Of a DNA stretch of 64,000 nt, positions 1-10,312 are shown one piece after another (position 1 is the first letter of the stretch; every line of letters starts with the position of its first letter). The stretch comes from Litoditis marina (taxonomy: Eukaryota > Nematoda > Chromadorea > Rhabditida > Rhabditidae): NCBI GenBank assembly GCA_964036275.1, contig OZ038437.1, positions 4,778,501 through 4,842,500 on the forward strand. Reading direction: 5' to 3'. A program made the position numbers and the translations under genes. Under the pieces are notes generated by a model that saw nothing but the letters and a program-made list of their open reading frames with translations, had not been told where the DNA came from and ran no database searches.

Positions 1-490
1 ATTTACTATATTTAGGTTAACATACGGACTTGAGGGGGGAATGAAAAACCGTTCAAGAAATTATGTACTTTTACGTCTCTCACTTGTTTTCTCAGAAAAT
101 ATACTTGTGTAATGACACCGAGGCGAGGGTTACGTATGGGGATGAAGAAAAATATCATTTCGAATACTGACTCTAAAAAAGAAATTCATCCCAAATTGAT
201 CGAACCAAGTACGATTGCCTCACAGCGGAAATGTTTCTCTATATGTATTTATTGCTTGATATTGTGCAAATTTCGCTAAAATTCAGTTCGCGTCTTCATT
301 TATGGTCTGTTGGAACACATTAAACAATTTTGAGATTTTTAAATTGTTCGTTTATAGAGAAACGCTTTCTTCAACCAAAGTTATTGATCAGCGTATGGTG
401 GATTTATAAATATATTGTGATAAAGCTGATTCAAAAGTTCGAGTGAGTAATGAAAAACGTGTAATGAAGTTTTGGGCGAGTAGCGAAACC
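1..490 (+). repeat. Degenerate copy of a TIR element (family also at 6228-6600 and 28979-29442)
   Basis: The stretch shares ordered blocks with 28979-29442: a gaggggGaatgaaaaacc block, TTTTCTCAGAAA, a taatgacaccga block and an ending like AGAAACGCTTTCTTCAA. No open reading frame of interest is present. The left end may lie outside the window. Confidence 0.5.
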
Positions 491-1149
491 CTAACTCACG
501 TATAGACGAAAACTGTTTGCAAGAAAAGAGAAAACAGAAGTCGTATGAAAAATAAAAATAAAACGAAAAAAAAAATACCTGTCTAAGTATCCCGTGATCG
601 GTAGGTTCGTCACAGATGAAACAGCCTGGCCTGATCTCAGGACCACGTCGACGACGTCTAGTTTCGGCCGACCGGTGGCCAGCTATTTGAATCGAGTAGG
701 TTTGTCATGTTAGTGTGTTCCTCAACCCCATTGGCCAGCGGGTAGTGCGGGAACGCCAAACTGCGGCCACACCTGCAATAATTATCGGTTGCCCATGCTC
801 TAATAGGAATAGCAGTAGAAATTGTGATCTATTCCTCGAACTTAGATGTATTACAACCGTATTTAACGAAATGAAGCTATGTATGGCTGAGCTAACTTGT
901 GTGTGTGTTTTATTTTTCATTGAGTATGTACTAAATGTTACCTCTCATAAATGTACTGCTGGTTTGTGGGAATACCCGGTACATGCTCACGCCAAGCCTT
1001 GTACTCCAAGGCGCATCTCCTGCAAATGTGGTTTAAACTGTTGGATACAAATAGCCTAGTGATGGTTCTACCAATTTCCAAGTGATAAAGTTAAAATATA
1101 GGTTTTCTACGTTGTGGACAGCATACGGTAAATTTGGTAAGGGATGGGG
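491..1149. other. Intergenic stretch, no supported gene
   Basis: AT-rich flank followed by a more GC-rich patch around 600-800. One minus-strand open stretch (about 585-703) ends in a GTATTT donor-like site and carries a CxxC pair, but I see no credible acceptor or partner exon, so no gene is called. Confidence 0.3.
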
Positions 1150-1347
1150 TTTGGCGAGCTGCCAGCTCCTCTGCGGATCTTTGACCTACACACTATTTCG
1201 TCTGCTGGCAAAAAATTAACGCATCACTCAGTCAATAGAGCCCTCTACTGTCTTTTCAGGAAAAATGGGAACTAGCAATATTGAGCTCACGTCAGGTTGA
1301 TTCGTCGCTGTGTTCACGAGACGACACTCAACGAACATGAAGTCTAA
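1150..1347 (+). repeat. Left half of a dispersed host repeat interrupted by the Helitron-like element
   Basis: The block from about 1200 to 1347 is nearly the same as 5148-5276. In that second copy the sequence continues uninterrupted into what here resumes at 2483. The first part matches a repeat seen at 20932-21125 and 51112-51475 (ctgctggcaa, tcaatc.a.ccctct). Confidence 0.7.
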
Positions 1348-1676
1348 TTAGTATAAAAAACGAGTGTAAAGAAAGTAAAGATTAGTTTTGGATAAATATG
1401 TACAAGAAATATAAAAGAAGTCCAATAAAAATATTTTGAGGAAAACTCTAATCTCGCTCGGTTTAGAATTTCAAAAAAAGGATACCGAGTTTTTGGTTGT
1501 CGGAAGAAAACTTCTGACTGCGACTCACAATAATCTAGCTTATACTCCGTTGTTTTCAAGAGAAGCGAGATTAGCATTTTCCTCAAAATATTTTTATTGG
1601 ACTTCTTTTATATTTCTTGTACATATTTATCCAAAACTAATCTTTACTTTCTTTACACTCGTTTTTTATACTAATT
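1348..1676. repeat. Long inverted repeat (fold-back) forming the 3' end of the Helitron-like element
   Basis: The arm at 1349-1443 is the near-perfect reverse complement of 1577-1671; both include the stretch with GTATAAAAAACGAGTG. The spacer is about 130 bp. A related but distinct fold-back with the same type of arm end (tataaaaa..cga.gtaaag) is at 16708-17304. Confidence 0.85.
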
Positions 1677-2482
1677 GAACTCTTTTTCTATGGTTACGAA
1701 GTAACGGTCATTTTTGATAAAAAATAATATTTTTGAACAATAAGCTAAACAAGGAAAGTTATGTTTTTCTATTGGAGTTTTAAACCGTGCCGTAGTGCAG
1801 AACGTTTGGTGTAGTTGTAACCTCGTTCAAGTGATAGCAAATTCTCCACTCTAGACTCCAGGCAGGAATCGAACCTTCGTTCGCCGTGCGTGAATAGAGC
1901 GTTTATCCAATCCGCCAATGAGACATGTGAATAGGAGTGAAAACCAAGCTGTACCCGCCTGTCATGAGTTCGTCATTGGAAAACGTCTTCCTACTACACG
2001 TTAAACTGTTCTTTCATTTTTATTTTCACGAAACCGGTCTATCCATGATTTTTTGCGAGACCATTTTTGGCTCTCTCACACGTAATATTCAAATTTCAGA
2101 CATACCTGAAAAATACGTATACCTCAACTTTTTTAGAGCTTTTCAAAAATGTAAGTATTTTTTGAATAAGTTAATTTTGTGCGAAACTATGCCGAGATTT
2201 GAGGAGGCGGACACTTTTGTCGCCGGCGCCGCAGCCGCCGCCGCCGCCGCCGCCCCGCACGGAAGCCATTTTTGCGAGACGTTGGGCCCTCTAACTCCTC
2301 TGAATAAATTCTACTTGGAACGTGAACTTAGTATCTTGTAGACGTGTTGCCCTTCAGTGATTCATGCAAAAATCTAAGAAAATGGTCGACGTACTTTGAA
2401 GAAAATTGTAATAATCTGTTTTGTATTGTCTGCAGACCTTTGAACAAAAACTAATCTGCGCAGCGCTCCGCGCTGCGCACGA
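1348..2482 (-). mobile_element. Non-autonomous Helitron-like element, copy 1
   Basis: Read on the minus strand the element starts 5'-TCGTGCGCAGCGC and ends ...TATACTAA-3'. That is the TC...CTRR terminal signature of Helitrons. It sits between A and T with no extra target duplication. The empty site is present in the same window: 5271-5284 reads GTCTAATACTCTCC, exactly the two flanks joined. The 5' end carries a GC-rich hairpin (GCGCAGCGC...GCGCTGCGC, 2457-2478). The last 330 bp (1348-1676) form a fold-back with arms of about 95 bp. A GCC-triplet tract lies at 2220-2255. No Rep/helicase is encoded. A second full copy is at 45407-46518. Confidence 0.75.
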
Positions 2483-2920
2483 TACTCTCCTGAGACTCGC
2501 TGAAACCTCCCCGCCAGTAAGTAGTAATACATCAAACATTGAGATCATGCTGAAAAATGTCTGTTGATTACAGTACATTTTAAAAGGGGAAAGGGGGTGT
2601 GAAAGGAGGCCGAAGTAGAATATTCCCCCAAAACAAAACGTGAACTGGAAACTAAGATCACGGATATGGAAGAAAAAAAACAACGACTAGGAGAGGGAGA
2701 GAGAGAGAGAGAAAAAGAGAAAAAACGAGCAAAATATTACGCAAAACGCCGATATTGTGAAAATTCCACAGAACCTTTGACAGACCATACACCACATGAA
2801 AAACCAGAAATATTTACCCTACCTCTCCATGAAATGAAGATTCTTGAATACAAGCTCAACAGGTGTGACACCAACTACATTGCCACCGAGATCCACTTCT
2901 CAGATAATGTGATCGGTTAA
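2483..2920 (+). repeat. Right half of the interrupted dispersed repeat, with remnant coding
   Basis: 2483-2850 is a close match to 5277-5640. Both copies contain a purine-rich run followed by an open segment with many K/R/E codons (for example RAKYYAKRRYCEN around 2718-2757), consistent with a decayed transposon gene that I do not recognise. The second copy has indels in this segment, so neither is called a gene. Confidence 0.45.
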
Positions 2921-3790
2921 GAAGCATTTTATCAGATATGAAACTTGTGATATCCCGGTGTGCCTTTTTTTGAATACAGATGCAACGACTCAAAAAATAT
3001 ATCGAGACGAACAAAAAAAAAGCGTTAAACTTACTGAACCAAGGGAGGCGCCAGGGGCCACACTTTTCGGTCGCTGACATACTTTTTAGCAGTCAAAACT
3101 ACGACTGCCGGGCGGGCGAGACCCCGTTCACGTGCCTGACACTGGATAGTAGTCCAACGTTTGTGAGAACTTGTGTCATTGAGTCTTTCAAGTTCCATCT
3201 GGATGCCACTTCCAAATGCAATGAAAAACCCTATACGTCACTAAACAGCTACATAAAAGTATTCTGAACAACGAGACGTTTTTGAACCACCAGATCTGTA
3301 TGTAAACAAGTAAACCGATCGATCAAGGGGAAAAAAGGATTTGAATGAAGTTTTAAGTGAACTCAAACGGTCCTGAAGTCGCATACATGTTAGACCGAAA
3401 CATACCAAGTCCATAAAATTGGCCACGTCAAAATTATCACACGTCTTGTGGGATGTGGACAGATATGACAGAGGGGTTTCACAGACGAATAAGTCTTCTC
3501 CAACCTCATGCAAGGCCGGTTTGTCCATTATACAGTCGTTATCAACCTTGCCCATTTTCTATAACATACAATGAGTTAAAGGGACCGTTCTTCTTTAATT
3601 TGGAGGTTTGAGCTGATTATTCGATATTGTTGACATTAAAAAACCAAAATCATTCATCAAGGTCTCAACTTCCTATTTTGCTCCGTGTTCTCAAAAGTGC
3701 GGTGCGACTACGCGCACGTACACACACCGCCGAGTTCACCAACGTACAAATTTTTGGAAACGTCTATAAAAATACAAAGCCATATTCAAA
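2921..3790. other. Unassigned segment with two opposed open stretches
   Basis: A plus-strand open stretch (2980-3267, 95 codons) and a minus-strand one (3241-3555, 104 codons) overlap tail to tail. Neither has recognisable motifs or intron signals. Their position beside a repeat also found next to the Maverick remnant (9945-10312) makes transposon origin possible. I do not call them genes. Confidence 0.25.
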
Positions 3791-4205
3791 ACATTGAAAA
3801 GTTACTTTAAAGCTTGTTAAAAGTTGTTTTAAAGCTTGTTAAAAGTTACTTTAAAGTTTGTTAAACGTTACTTTAAAGCTTGTTAAAAGTTACATTAAAG
3901 TTGTTTAAAAGTTAAAAGTTATAGCCTGTAGTCTGATAAAAAGTTTATCATTTATCTAAACCTTATCATTTATCTAAAGTTTATCATTTATCTAAAACTT
4001 ATCTAAAAGTTGTAGTTTGATCACTGATCACTGATCACTTATTGATTTATTGATTATCACTTATTGATTTATTGATCACTTATCACTGATTACTTATCAC
4101 TTATTGATCTGATGACCTTGACCCCAACCCCTCTCTAAGCCAATGCTCGGTGACCTTGACCCCGTGACCTTGAACTGCAGTTGCATTTTCCGATGTAAAA
4201 TTCGG
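3791..4205 (+). repeat. Compound repeat, copy 1: short tandem units plus TGACCTTGA sites
   Basis: Begins with a roughly 22-bp tandem unit (aaagcttgttaaaagttact, about 5 units). This is followed by tttatcatttatctaaa units, then gatcactgat/ttattgat units, and ends with three TGACCTTGA words. The same succession recurs at 9945-10312. Confidence 0.85.
4113..4173 (+). promoter_or_regulatory. Three extended nuclear-receptor half-site words (TGACCTTGA)
   Basis: TGACCTTGA occurs at 4113-4121, 4151-4159 and 4165-4173. The reverse complement, TCAAGGTCA, is the extended half-site bound by monomeric nuclear receptors of the ERR/SF-1/FTZ-F1 type. The words are directly visible. Any regulatory role is inference, and no gene start is close. 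Confidence 0.35.
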
Positions 4206-4314
4206 TGATATCCACTACTGATGTTTGATCGTCACCACTATTCAGAAATCGTTTTTCTGAGTCAGTTCTAAGAGTGGTTGTACTAGTACAACTAGCGAAA
4301 AGAGAACAATTCGT

Positions 4315-4645
4315 GAAAAGTGGGGGACCAGGAAGTGTGTGAGTTCTGTTCGGTTTCACCGTTTTCTGCAAAAAGTGAACAATACGATGTTGTGAATGAG
4401 TGCAACAAAAAAAGAACAATACATAGGTTTGCACAACGGTTCACAACGTTCTTAAGGGAAACCACTATGCACTGCACTTTTACGTTCAAGTTATACTTTG
4501 TATATTCTGTTTTTTGTGAACCGTAGTGCAAAGAAATGTATCGTTCTTTTTTTGTTGCATTCATTCACAACATCGTATTGTTCACTTTTTGCAGAAAACG
4601 GTGAAACCGAACAGAACTCACACACTTCCTGGTCCCCCACTTTTT
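4315..4645. repeat. Fold-back element with arms of about 120 bp
   Basis: 4315-4433 is the reverse complement of 4508-4645 with few differences; the outer ends read gtgggggaccaggaagtg / cacttcctggtcccccac. The centre is AT-rich. A second small palindrome (tcgactataatttt...aaaattatagtcga, 4649-4699) abuts it. No transposase is present. Confidence 0.85.
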
Positions 4646-5084
4646 ACGAGTCGACTATAATTTTGAATGCAATTGTGTTGTATTTAAAATTATAGTCGAT
4701 AAAACATGGTTTCATCTAATCAAAATTTATACTTTACTATACATTTTCTTTCAATTTCCGTATATATACGCTAGGGTGAGTAAAAAAAAGAACTTAATTT
4801 ATTATTTGAGAGGAAAAATGTCACTCTACGCGGCCTTATTAGAACCTAATAGATTAATCGCGGCTAAAACATCACGGACATAATAGGAAATTTATTTTAA
4901 CGTACCAACACTACTCGGACCACGCTTTTAAAAAACATACCTCTCTAGTAATAAGCGGGTAGAAATCCTCTCACTCGCGGAGAGTTTTTCCAGAACAACC
5001 CAGGCTGTTTTCTAGTCCATACCGCGTGATGTGAATCTGAAAAATGTGGTGATGAAGAACTAATTAAAGATAGTGTTTGTCTCT

Positions 5085-5640
5085 AATTTCTATATTTATG
5101 TTAACATACTGAGGGGAAATGAAAAACCGTTTAAGAAAATACGTACATCACTCAGTCAATAGAGCCCTTTATTGTCCTTTTAGGAAAAATGGGAACTAGA
5201 TGAGCAATATTGAGCTCACGTCAGGTTGATTCGTCGTTGCGTTCACGAGACGACACTCGCCGAACATGAAGTCTAATACTCTCCTGAGACTCGCTGAAAC
5301 CTCCCCGCTAGTAAGTAGTAATACATCAAACATTGAGATCATGCTGAAAACATGTCAATTAAATACAGTACATTTTGAAACGGGAAAGGGGGGGGGGGGG
5401 CGAAAGTAAAGTATTCCCCCAAAACAAAACGTGAACTGGGGACTTAGATCACGGAGATGAAAAGAGAAAAAAACAACGAATAAGAAAGAGAGAGAGAAAC
5501 AAGAAAAAGACCACGTAAAACGCCGATATTGTGAAAATTTCACAGAAACTTTGACAGACAATACACCACATGAAAAACCAAAACAATTTACCCTACCTCT
5601 CTATGAAATAAAGATTATTGAATACAAGTACGGTTTGAAT
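5085..5640 (+). repeat. Second copy of the dispersed repeat, carrying the empty site
   Basis: 5148-5276 matches 1200-1347 and 5277-5640 matches 2483-2850. The junction 5276/5277 is the unoccupied target of the 1135-bp element. It contains a poly-G run (5389-5400). Confidence 0.85.
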
Positions 5641-5981
5641 GTATGTCCAACCACCATTCTTCGATTATTGAAGAAATCTGAAACACGTTAGTTTTCGAAG
5701 ACAAAACTGAACGAAGCCATTGAGAACTTGATGAATTTTTACCCGAAAAAGGGTCGTAAAACATAGAAAATTCTCTGATCTACACACTCTCTTGAATTCT
5801 GGCATATAATCAACGACCGATCGACCCATAACGCTCAATCAATCGAACCCTCTGCTGTCTTTATCGGGGGAATGGCGACTAAATTGCCCAGTAGAGTTCC
5901 ATTTGAGGTAGTTCATAGTTCAAAAGTTTATAACTGCTCTATAAACAACAAAAGAATTATAAAGTTTAAGAACATAAAATT

Positions 5982-6064
5982 CTCATCCACAGGATTCGAA
6001 CTTGCGCCCTCCGAAGAGGACTGCGACCTGAACGCAGCGCCTTAGACCACTCGGCCAGAATGAC
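5982..6064 (-). tRNA. tRNA-Leu (CAG anticodon), possibly degenerate
   Basis: On the minus strand an 83-nt cloverleaf can be drawn. The D stem is GCC/GGC around GAGTGGTCTAA. The anticodon stem CTGCG/CGCAG is perfect with loop TTCAGGT, giving anticodon CAG. The long variable arm CCTC-TTCG-GAGG is typical of class II tRNAs (Leu/Ser). The T loop is TTCGAAT. Box A (GGCCGAGTGG) and box B (AGTTCGAATCC) are close to consensus. Two weak points are an A-C mismatch in the T stem and a mismatch at the first acceptor pair, so it may be a pseudogene. Confidence 0.65.
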
Positions 6065-6227
6065 ACACTCTTCGTGTCGGATATATCGTATTGGCTCACT
6101 CTAAAATTCAATAAGAGCAGTTCCACTGGTATTGGTTCGGCTTTCGCAGCGGAACAGTGGCTCGGGATAACGCAGGACGATTCCGTGTCTGAAATGCAAT
6201 TCACCATTGAAACAGTCTGAACAACTC

Positions 6228-6600
6228 CTTAAAGAAACCGTTCCGCTATAATCTGAGCTTCACGAAAAATTCAAAAAGCTACATAACATCGAACATTTTC
6301 ACTGTGACGCAACTTGACTTGGTTCATTTACGTTTCGATTTATCTTCAGTTTTCAGTTTTTAATTGTGTTGTTGTATATGATAGAAGGTTTTAAAAATAT
6401 TTTTGTACTTTTATAGGCTATTTTGAGCATACTCCGTACGCAACTCCCCCATCGGTGTCATTACGTAAGCCGCTTTTGTGAAAAAACGAAGCGAGGTAGA
6501 GATATAAAAGTATATATTTTTGATGATGGTTTTTCATTTGCCAAAAGGTCAGATTGTTAACTCACAAGTCAAAATTAGAGCGGGACGGATTCTTTAAACG
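6228..6600 (-). mobile_element. TIR element, about 370 bp (family with 28979-29442)
   Basis: The ends are TTAAAGAAACCGTTCCGCTATAAT and, inverted, AGCGGGACGGATTCTTTAA. The interior matches 29020-29400 in reverse, including the block around cggtgtcattacgtaagcc. It is non-coding, a MITE-like unit. Confidence 0.7.
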
Positions 6601-7582
6601 AACATTATGACAGTTCCCAAACAACTGTTTCGCTAGACGTGTACTTTCTAATTATTAAAACATTCTACTCCGCCTCTGTAGTCAACAAACACTCCGTACC
6701 ACCCACATTCAAATTTTCGAACACCATTTTTCTTCCGTGTATTCACCCAACTCGTACCATTCAAATAACGTTCCAACGTATACTCGCCAACGGAAAGGTG
6801 AGAGAGTACTGTATGTCTCACTTTCCGCTATGTACGCACACAACTCTTCGATTCCAAAACTCTCTGGTTATGTGCTCTAACAGCGCAGTGGTTAGCGCCC
6901 TGCTGAGAAATTTTGCTCGTAGGTTTGATTCCGGTACAGTTCACCTACGTACAAAATTCTCAAAATGCCTACAAAATTACAAAACCCGATCAAAACATGG
7001 CTAAAATTACCGATATGAAATCTGACAAGGAAGATTTGTAAATATCATGAAACTACAAAGCAATGATAGATTGAGGATTGTCTCATTACAGTAACCCAAA
7101 TCCTGTTGGCTTGTTTTCCGACTTCAGTATGAAACAAAATACACACAGTCTCAAACATTTTGTTAACAACATTTATTATCCCATCAGAGGATTGGGAGAT
7201 CACTCACATTTTCTTAGTAGACGCACATGGTCGTCCGCGAGAGCGCCGGTGAAAACCGCATCCAAATCTGAAATAAGGCACGTCACACTGAGTTAATTTC
7301 CGGGAACCAATTTTCCGCTAAACTTCATGTCTCTGTATTGAGCGATATTTAGTTTAACAAAGTTACTTAAATGGTAATGTTTCGAAAACATTCATGCTTA
7401 GCCTCTGAATGTTTATCTGAGTATCTCCATACTGTGTTGTCGGGGATCACTGGAAAAGAAAAGTAATATAGTTCATTCCAATCCCATTTAGACCCATTGG
7501 CACCGTGCCAAGATTTTCTGATGACTAAATCTCAGAGAAGCAGAGAAGAGAAGAATCTAAGTAGTCTGAAAACTCTGAAAAC
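6601..7582. other. Repeat-derived intergenic stretch, no supported gene
   Basis: Contains the SINE copy listed separately. Around 7460-7510 there is a fragment of the TIR family that carries the words ccattggcaccgtgcc and is also seen near 50520 and 31390. I see no splice-consistent coding model. Confidence 0.3.
6779..6955 (+). repeat. tRNA-derived SINE, copy 1
   Basis: Starts with the shared leader (ctcgccaacgg...tactgtatgtctca). It continues into a tRNA-like part, AGCGCAGTGGTTAGCGC (box A like), then CTGCTGAGAAATTTTGCTCG and a box B like GGTTTGATTCC. Copies at 19092-19280, 28548-28655, 56675-56870 and 61819-62016 share leader and tRNA-like part. Confidence 0.7.
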
Positions 7583-8491
7583 GGCTGCGTTCACACTTCG
7601 CGCCTCCAACTCGAGCCGCTGCATCTGGATGCAGCGGCCAAAAATAGCAAAGGCTGCATTTCAGTCAAAAGCCGCTGCATCCGGATCTGAAAGCTGAAAG
7701 CCGCTGCTTCTTGCTGTCGAGAAGTATGAACCTACTTGGAGGCCGTTACGATTTTCTCAAACTTGAGCAAAATTCAAACATTATATAATTTTGTTTAATT
7801 TCAGGTCTATACGCAAACCGTGCCATTGCGTACGCGTGTCCTATCGCTCTGGCGCGGAAAGAAGATGCAATTCTATTTTCGCCTTGTGTATACTTCAAAT
7901 GACTAGACGCCTGCGGCGTCTAGCAGTTATACATGTTGTAGATCACGCGTTTTTTTTCAAAAATGTGAGTTGTATTTTACGTTATCAATAACTACCACAC
8001 TCGCACGCCAAATTTGGTACGATTTCATCCACTTTGAAAAAACTGTCGCATCGCGTTCACGCGCGCGCGATATTTTATTGTGAATTTATGAAAAATAATA
8101 GCTCTGACGGTTGCACACCGGTATTTCCACTATAAAATTGCTGCTCACTGATGATATTGTTCCAAACACCTGACAGAACTTTATTAAAAATGCACAATGG
8201 GAACAGAACAACAAATAAACTCAAGTTACAAAGAAAATGCAAGCACGGAAGTGGCCGCTGCCTTTGATTGCAAGCAAAGGCAGCGGCTTCTTGAGTTGGA
8301 TGCAAAAATATCCCAAACCGGCGGCAAAAGTGAGCGGCCGCTGCAAAATAAGTATGAACCTCCTAAATGCACCTGGGTGCACGAGCCGCCGCACCTGGAT
8401 GCGGCGGCTCAATCGATAATCATGTTTTTAGCAGGCGAGCCCCCAGGTTGCGAGGCCGCTGCATCTGGGTGCACGTAGTGTGAACGCAGCC
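7583..8491. mobile_element. TIR element of about 0.9 kb (GGCTGCGTTCACAC ends)
   Basis: Left end GGCTGCGTTCACACTTCG and right end GTGTGAACGCAGCC are inverted. Inside, several hairpins are built on the words GCCGCTGCATCTGGATGCAGCGGC and the related GCGGCGGCTC (7605-7635, 8255-8285, 8385-8410, 8450-8475). No transposase is seen and flanking target duplications are not evident, so the superfamily is unassigned. Confidence 0.65.
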
Positions 8492-8909
8492 TAAGGTTCT
8501 AATTTACCACATATTGAACCAACCTTTCACCTCTTCTTCGCCACGGGTTAGAAGCGTGGTTAGAAACCTCGAAAATCCACCACGGAGGAGGGAGAAGACC
8601 AGGATCACACCATCGGCTTGACCTATTAAAAAACCATAAAATATTTGTCTAAACATGAAATATTTCTAATTAGTTCTAAAGTATCATAAATATTCACCTC
8701 TCTGCACCTGAGATTTCGCTCGGGAAATAGTGTCACGAATAGACGCGAGGCGCGAAGTGAAACCGTGTTTCAAATCGAATTTGGTCAACGGGGAGATACT
8801 GAAAACATGCGGTACAACAAGCAGCAATTCAGTATGCTACATGTGAAGCTGTTTCACTCCCATTAAACCCCTCTGGCATCTAGCTCTTATCTCGAGACCT
8901 GACAATGCC

Positions 8910-9490
8910 GATTTGTCAATTCAATAATAGTCTTTCCTGGTTGAACAAGTCTGTACTTATGGGTGTTGCCAGTTGGTGACTTGCACCACCCACAGTATAC
9001 TCTGCCCGATTGAGATAACTTGTACCGGTCTCATCATTTAGTTTATCTTCAAAATGGTATCCGGATATTTGAAGTGATGACTTTTTTGCTGCTTTACTGA
9101 ACATCAAAGTGTTTTCCATATACGTTTTGTAGGCATGATTGACCCCCGAATCATAGACCTGACACCGCCTATATGAAGTTGATATGATTTCACTAGGCTG
9201 GCAGCAAATTGTTGGCCGGGCGCATAAATGGTGTTCAGTAGCTTATCCTTATCTAACTTTGGAATTGCCCTACTTTTTTCATCGGTATTTTTAAATTTAA
9301 CAACCAGCCATGTTTTCTTTAGGGCTACAAATGTACGGGATTTTTGAGCAATAACAAAGTGCCAGGGTCATTGAGGGAGTAAAGTATTTTTCAAACCAAT
9401 ATGACTTGTACGTGTTGCAACCACCCCCAGCGACGTCGGTGGTATACCGGTAAAATCGAGTTCAGGTAGTAGTGTTTTGGCGGACTTCTC
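8910..9490 (-). pseudogene. Decayed Maverick/Polinton capsid-type gene (F54H12.2-like family)
   Basis: The minus strand carries segments of one protein in order but in shifted frames. First comes an N-terminal piece with ELDFTGIPPTS, then a piece ending near KLDKDKLLNTIYAPGQQF. After a frame change a C-terminal piece contains SSLQISGYHFEDKLND and PISTDLFNQERLLLN. This succession is what I know from the capsid-type proteins of nematode Mavericks annotated as F54H12.2-like. There is an in-frame stop near 9377 and at least one frameshift near 9160, so the gene is dead. It lies immediately downstream of the pX-like reading frame on the same strand. Family assignment is from memory of the pattern, not a search. 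Confidence 0.6.
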
Positions 9491-9495
9491 ATCTA

Positions 9496-9924
9496 TTATT
9501 TTTTACATGTTAAACGTAGGAGAACCGACCGCTTGCGACGCACACTTTGCTTCTTGTGAGGTTTCAATACTGCCACGGGTGTTTTACGTCGCTTACCAAG
9601 ACCCGTCAAATTTTTTACAGAACTACGGGCCCGGTGTTTTAACGTTTTACCCACTGGTTTTCCCTCCAACACATCAGAATTAGCAGCTTTTCCAGATGAT
9701 ATTAACTCCCTACCTACGGATGATGCGAAAAATTTTGGTAACATTGTTATCAGACCGGTTAGTAATCCGCCCAACCCGTGACCTCGTTGACCCCCGCGAC
9801 GGTGTACAACCCCCACAAACGGTCCACTGCCAATCTGGCCTGAACTAAGTAACTGGTCCCACTTTACGTTGTTTATATCGAGAGCGGTACGTGGCATAAC
9901 CGTCTGCGCGAAATACCCCAGCAC
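9496..9924 (-). CDS. Maverick/Polinton pX-like basic protein (remnant)
   Basis: A 142-codon intact frame on the minus strand. The middle has the glycine-rich GHGLGGLLTGL motif, followed by a hydrophobic/basic stretch. The last third is strongly basic (KRRKTP, RRKRS). This order, a G-rich GLG motif before an amphipathic and a basic tail, is characteristic of the small virion-associated pX-type proteins encoded next to capsid genes in Mavericks. The neighbouring gene downstream is a broken capsid-type gene, so this is part of a dead element although the frame is still open. No integrase, DNA polymerase, ATPase or terminal repeats of a full Maverick are visible nearby. Confidence 0.55.
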   Translation of the reverse strand: MLGYFAQTVMPRTALDINNVKWDQLLSSGQIGSGPFVGVVHRRGGQRGHGLGGLLTGLITMLPKFFASSVGRELISSGKAANSDVLEGKPVGKTLKHRARSSVKNLTGLGKRRKTPVAVLKPHKKQSVRRKRSVLLRLTCKK

Positions 9925-9944
9925 TAACCGGTACTAAACCAATT

Positions 9945-10312
9945 TCGAAAAGTTACTTTAAAGCTTGTTAAAAGTTACTTTAAAGCTTGTTAAAAGTTAC
10001 ATTGAAGTTGTTCAAAAGTTAAAAGTTATAGCTTGTAGTCTGATAAAAAGTTTATCATTTATCTAAACCTTATCATTTATCTAAAGTTTATCATTTATCT
10101 AAAACTTATCTAAAAGTTGTAGTTTGATCACTGATTACTGATTACTTGATTTATTGATTATAACTTATTGATTTATTGATTACTTATCACTGAATACTTA
10201 TCACTTATTGATTTATTGATCTGATGACCTTGACCCCGACCCCTCTCTAAGCCAATGCTCGGTGACCTTGACCCCGTGACCTTGAATTGCAGGTGCATTT
10301 TCCGATGTAAAA
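9945..10312 (+). repeat. Compound repeat, copy 2: tandem units plus TGACCTTGA sites
   Basis: Same order of blocks as 3791-4205, with fewer of the first unit. It ends with TGACCTTGA at 10225-10233, 10263-10271 and 10277-10285, at the same relative spacing between the last two as in copy 1. Confidence 0.85.

Noticed and set aside
585..705. Minus-strand exon-like open stretch with PGCFICDEPTDHG and a GTATTT donor
   Set aside because: No convincing acceptor, start or partner exon; a stop lies just upstream in frame. It might be a relic but is not supportable as a gene.
1344..1678. Two 80-codon frames on opposite strands with nearly identical C-termini
   Set aside because: They are the two arms of the fold-back; the same happens at 46188-46430.
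1346..2484. AT dinucleotide on both sides as a 2-bp target duplication
   Set aside because: It is equally explained by A^T insertion of a TC...CTAA Helitron. The ambiguity is built in, so it is not evidence for a TIR transposon.
8197..8478. Overlapping frames on both strands rich in Ala/Gln
   Set aside because: They derive from GCCGCTGCATC hairpins inside the TIR element at 7583-8491.
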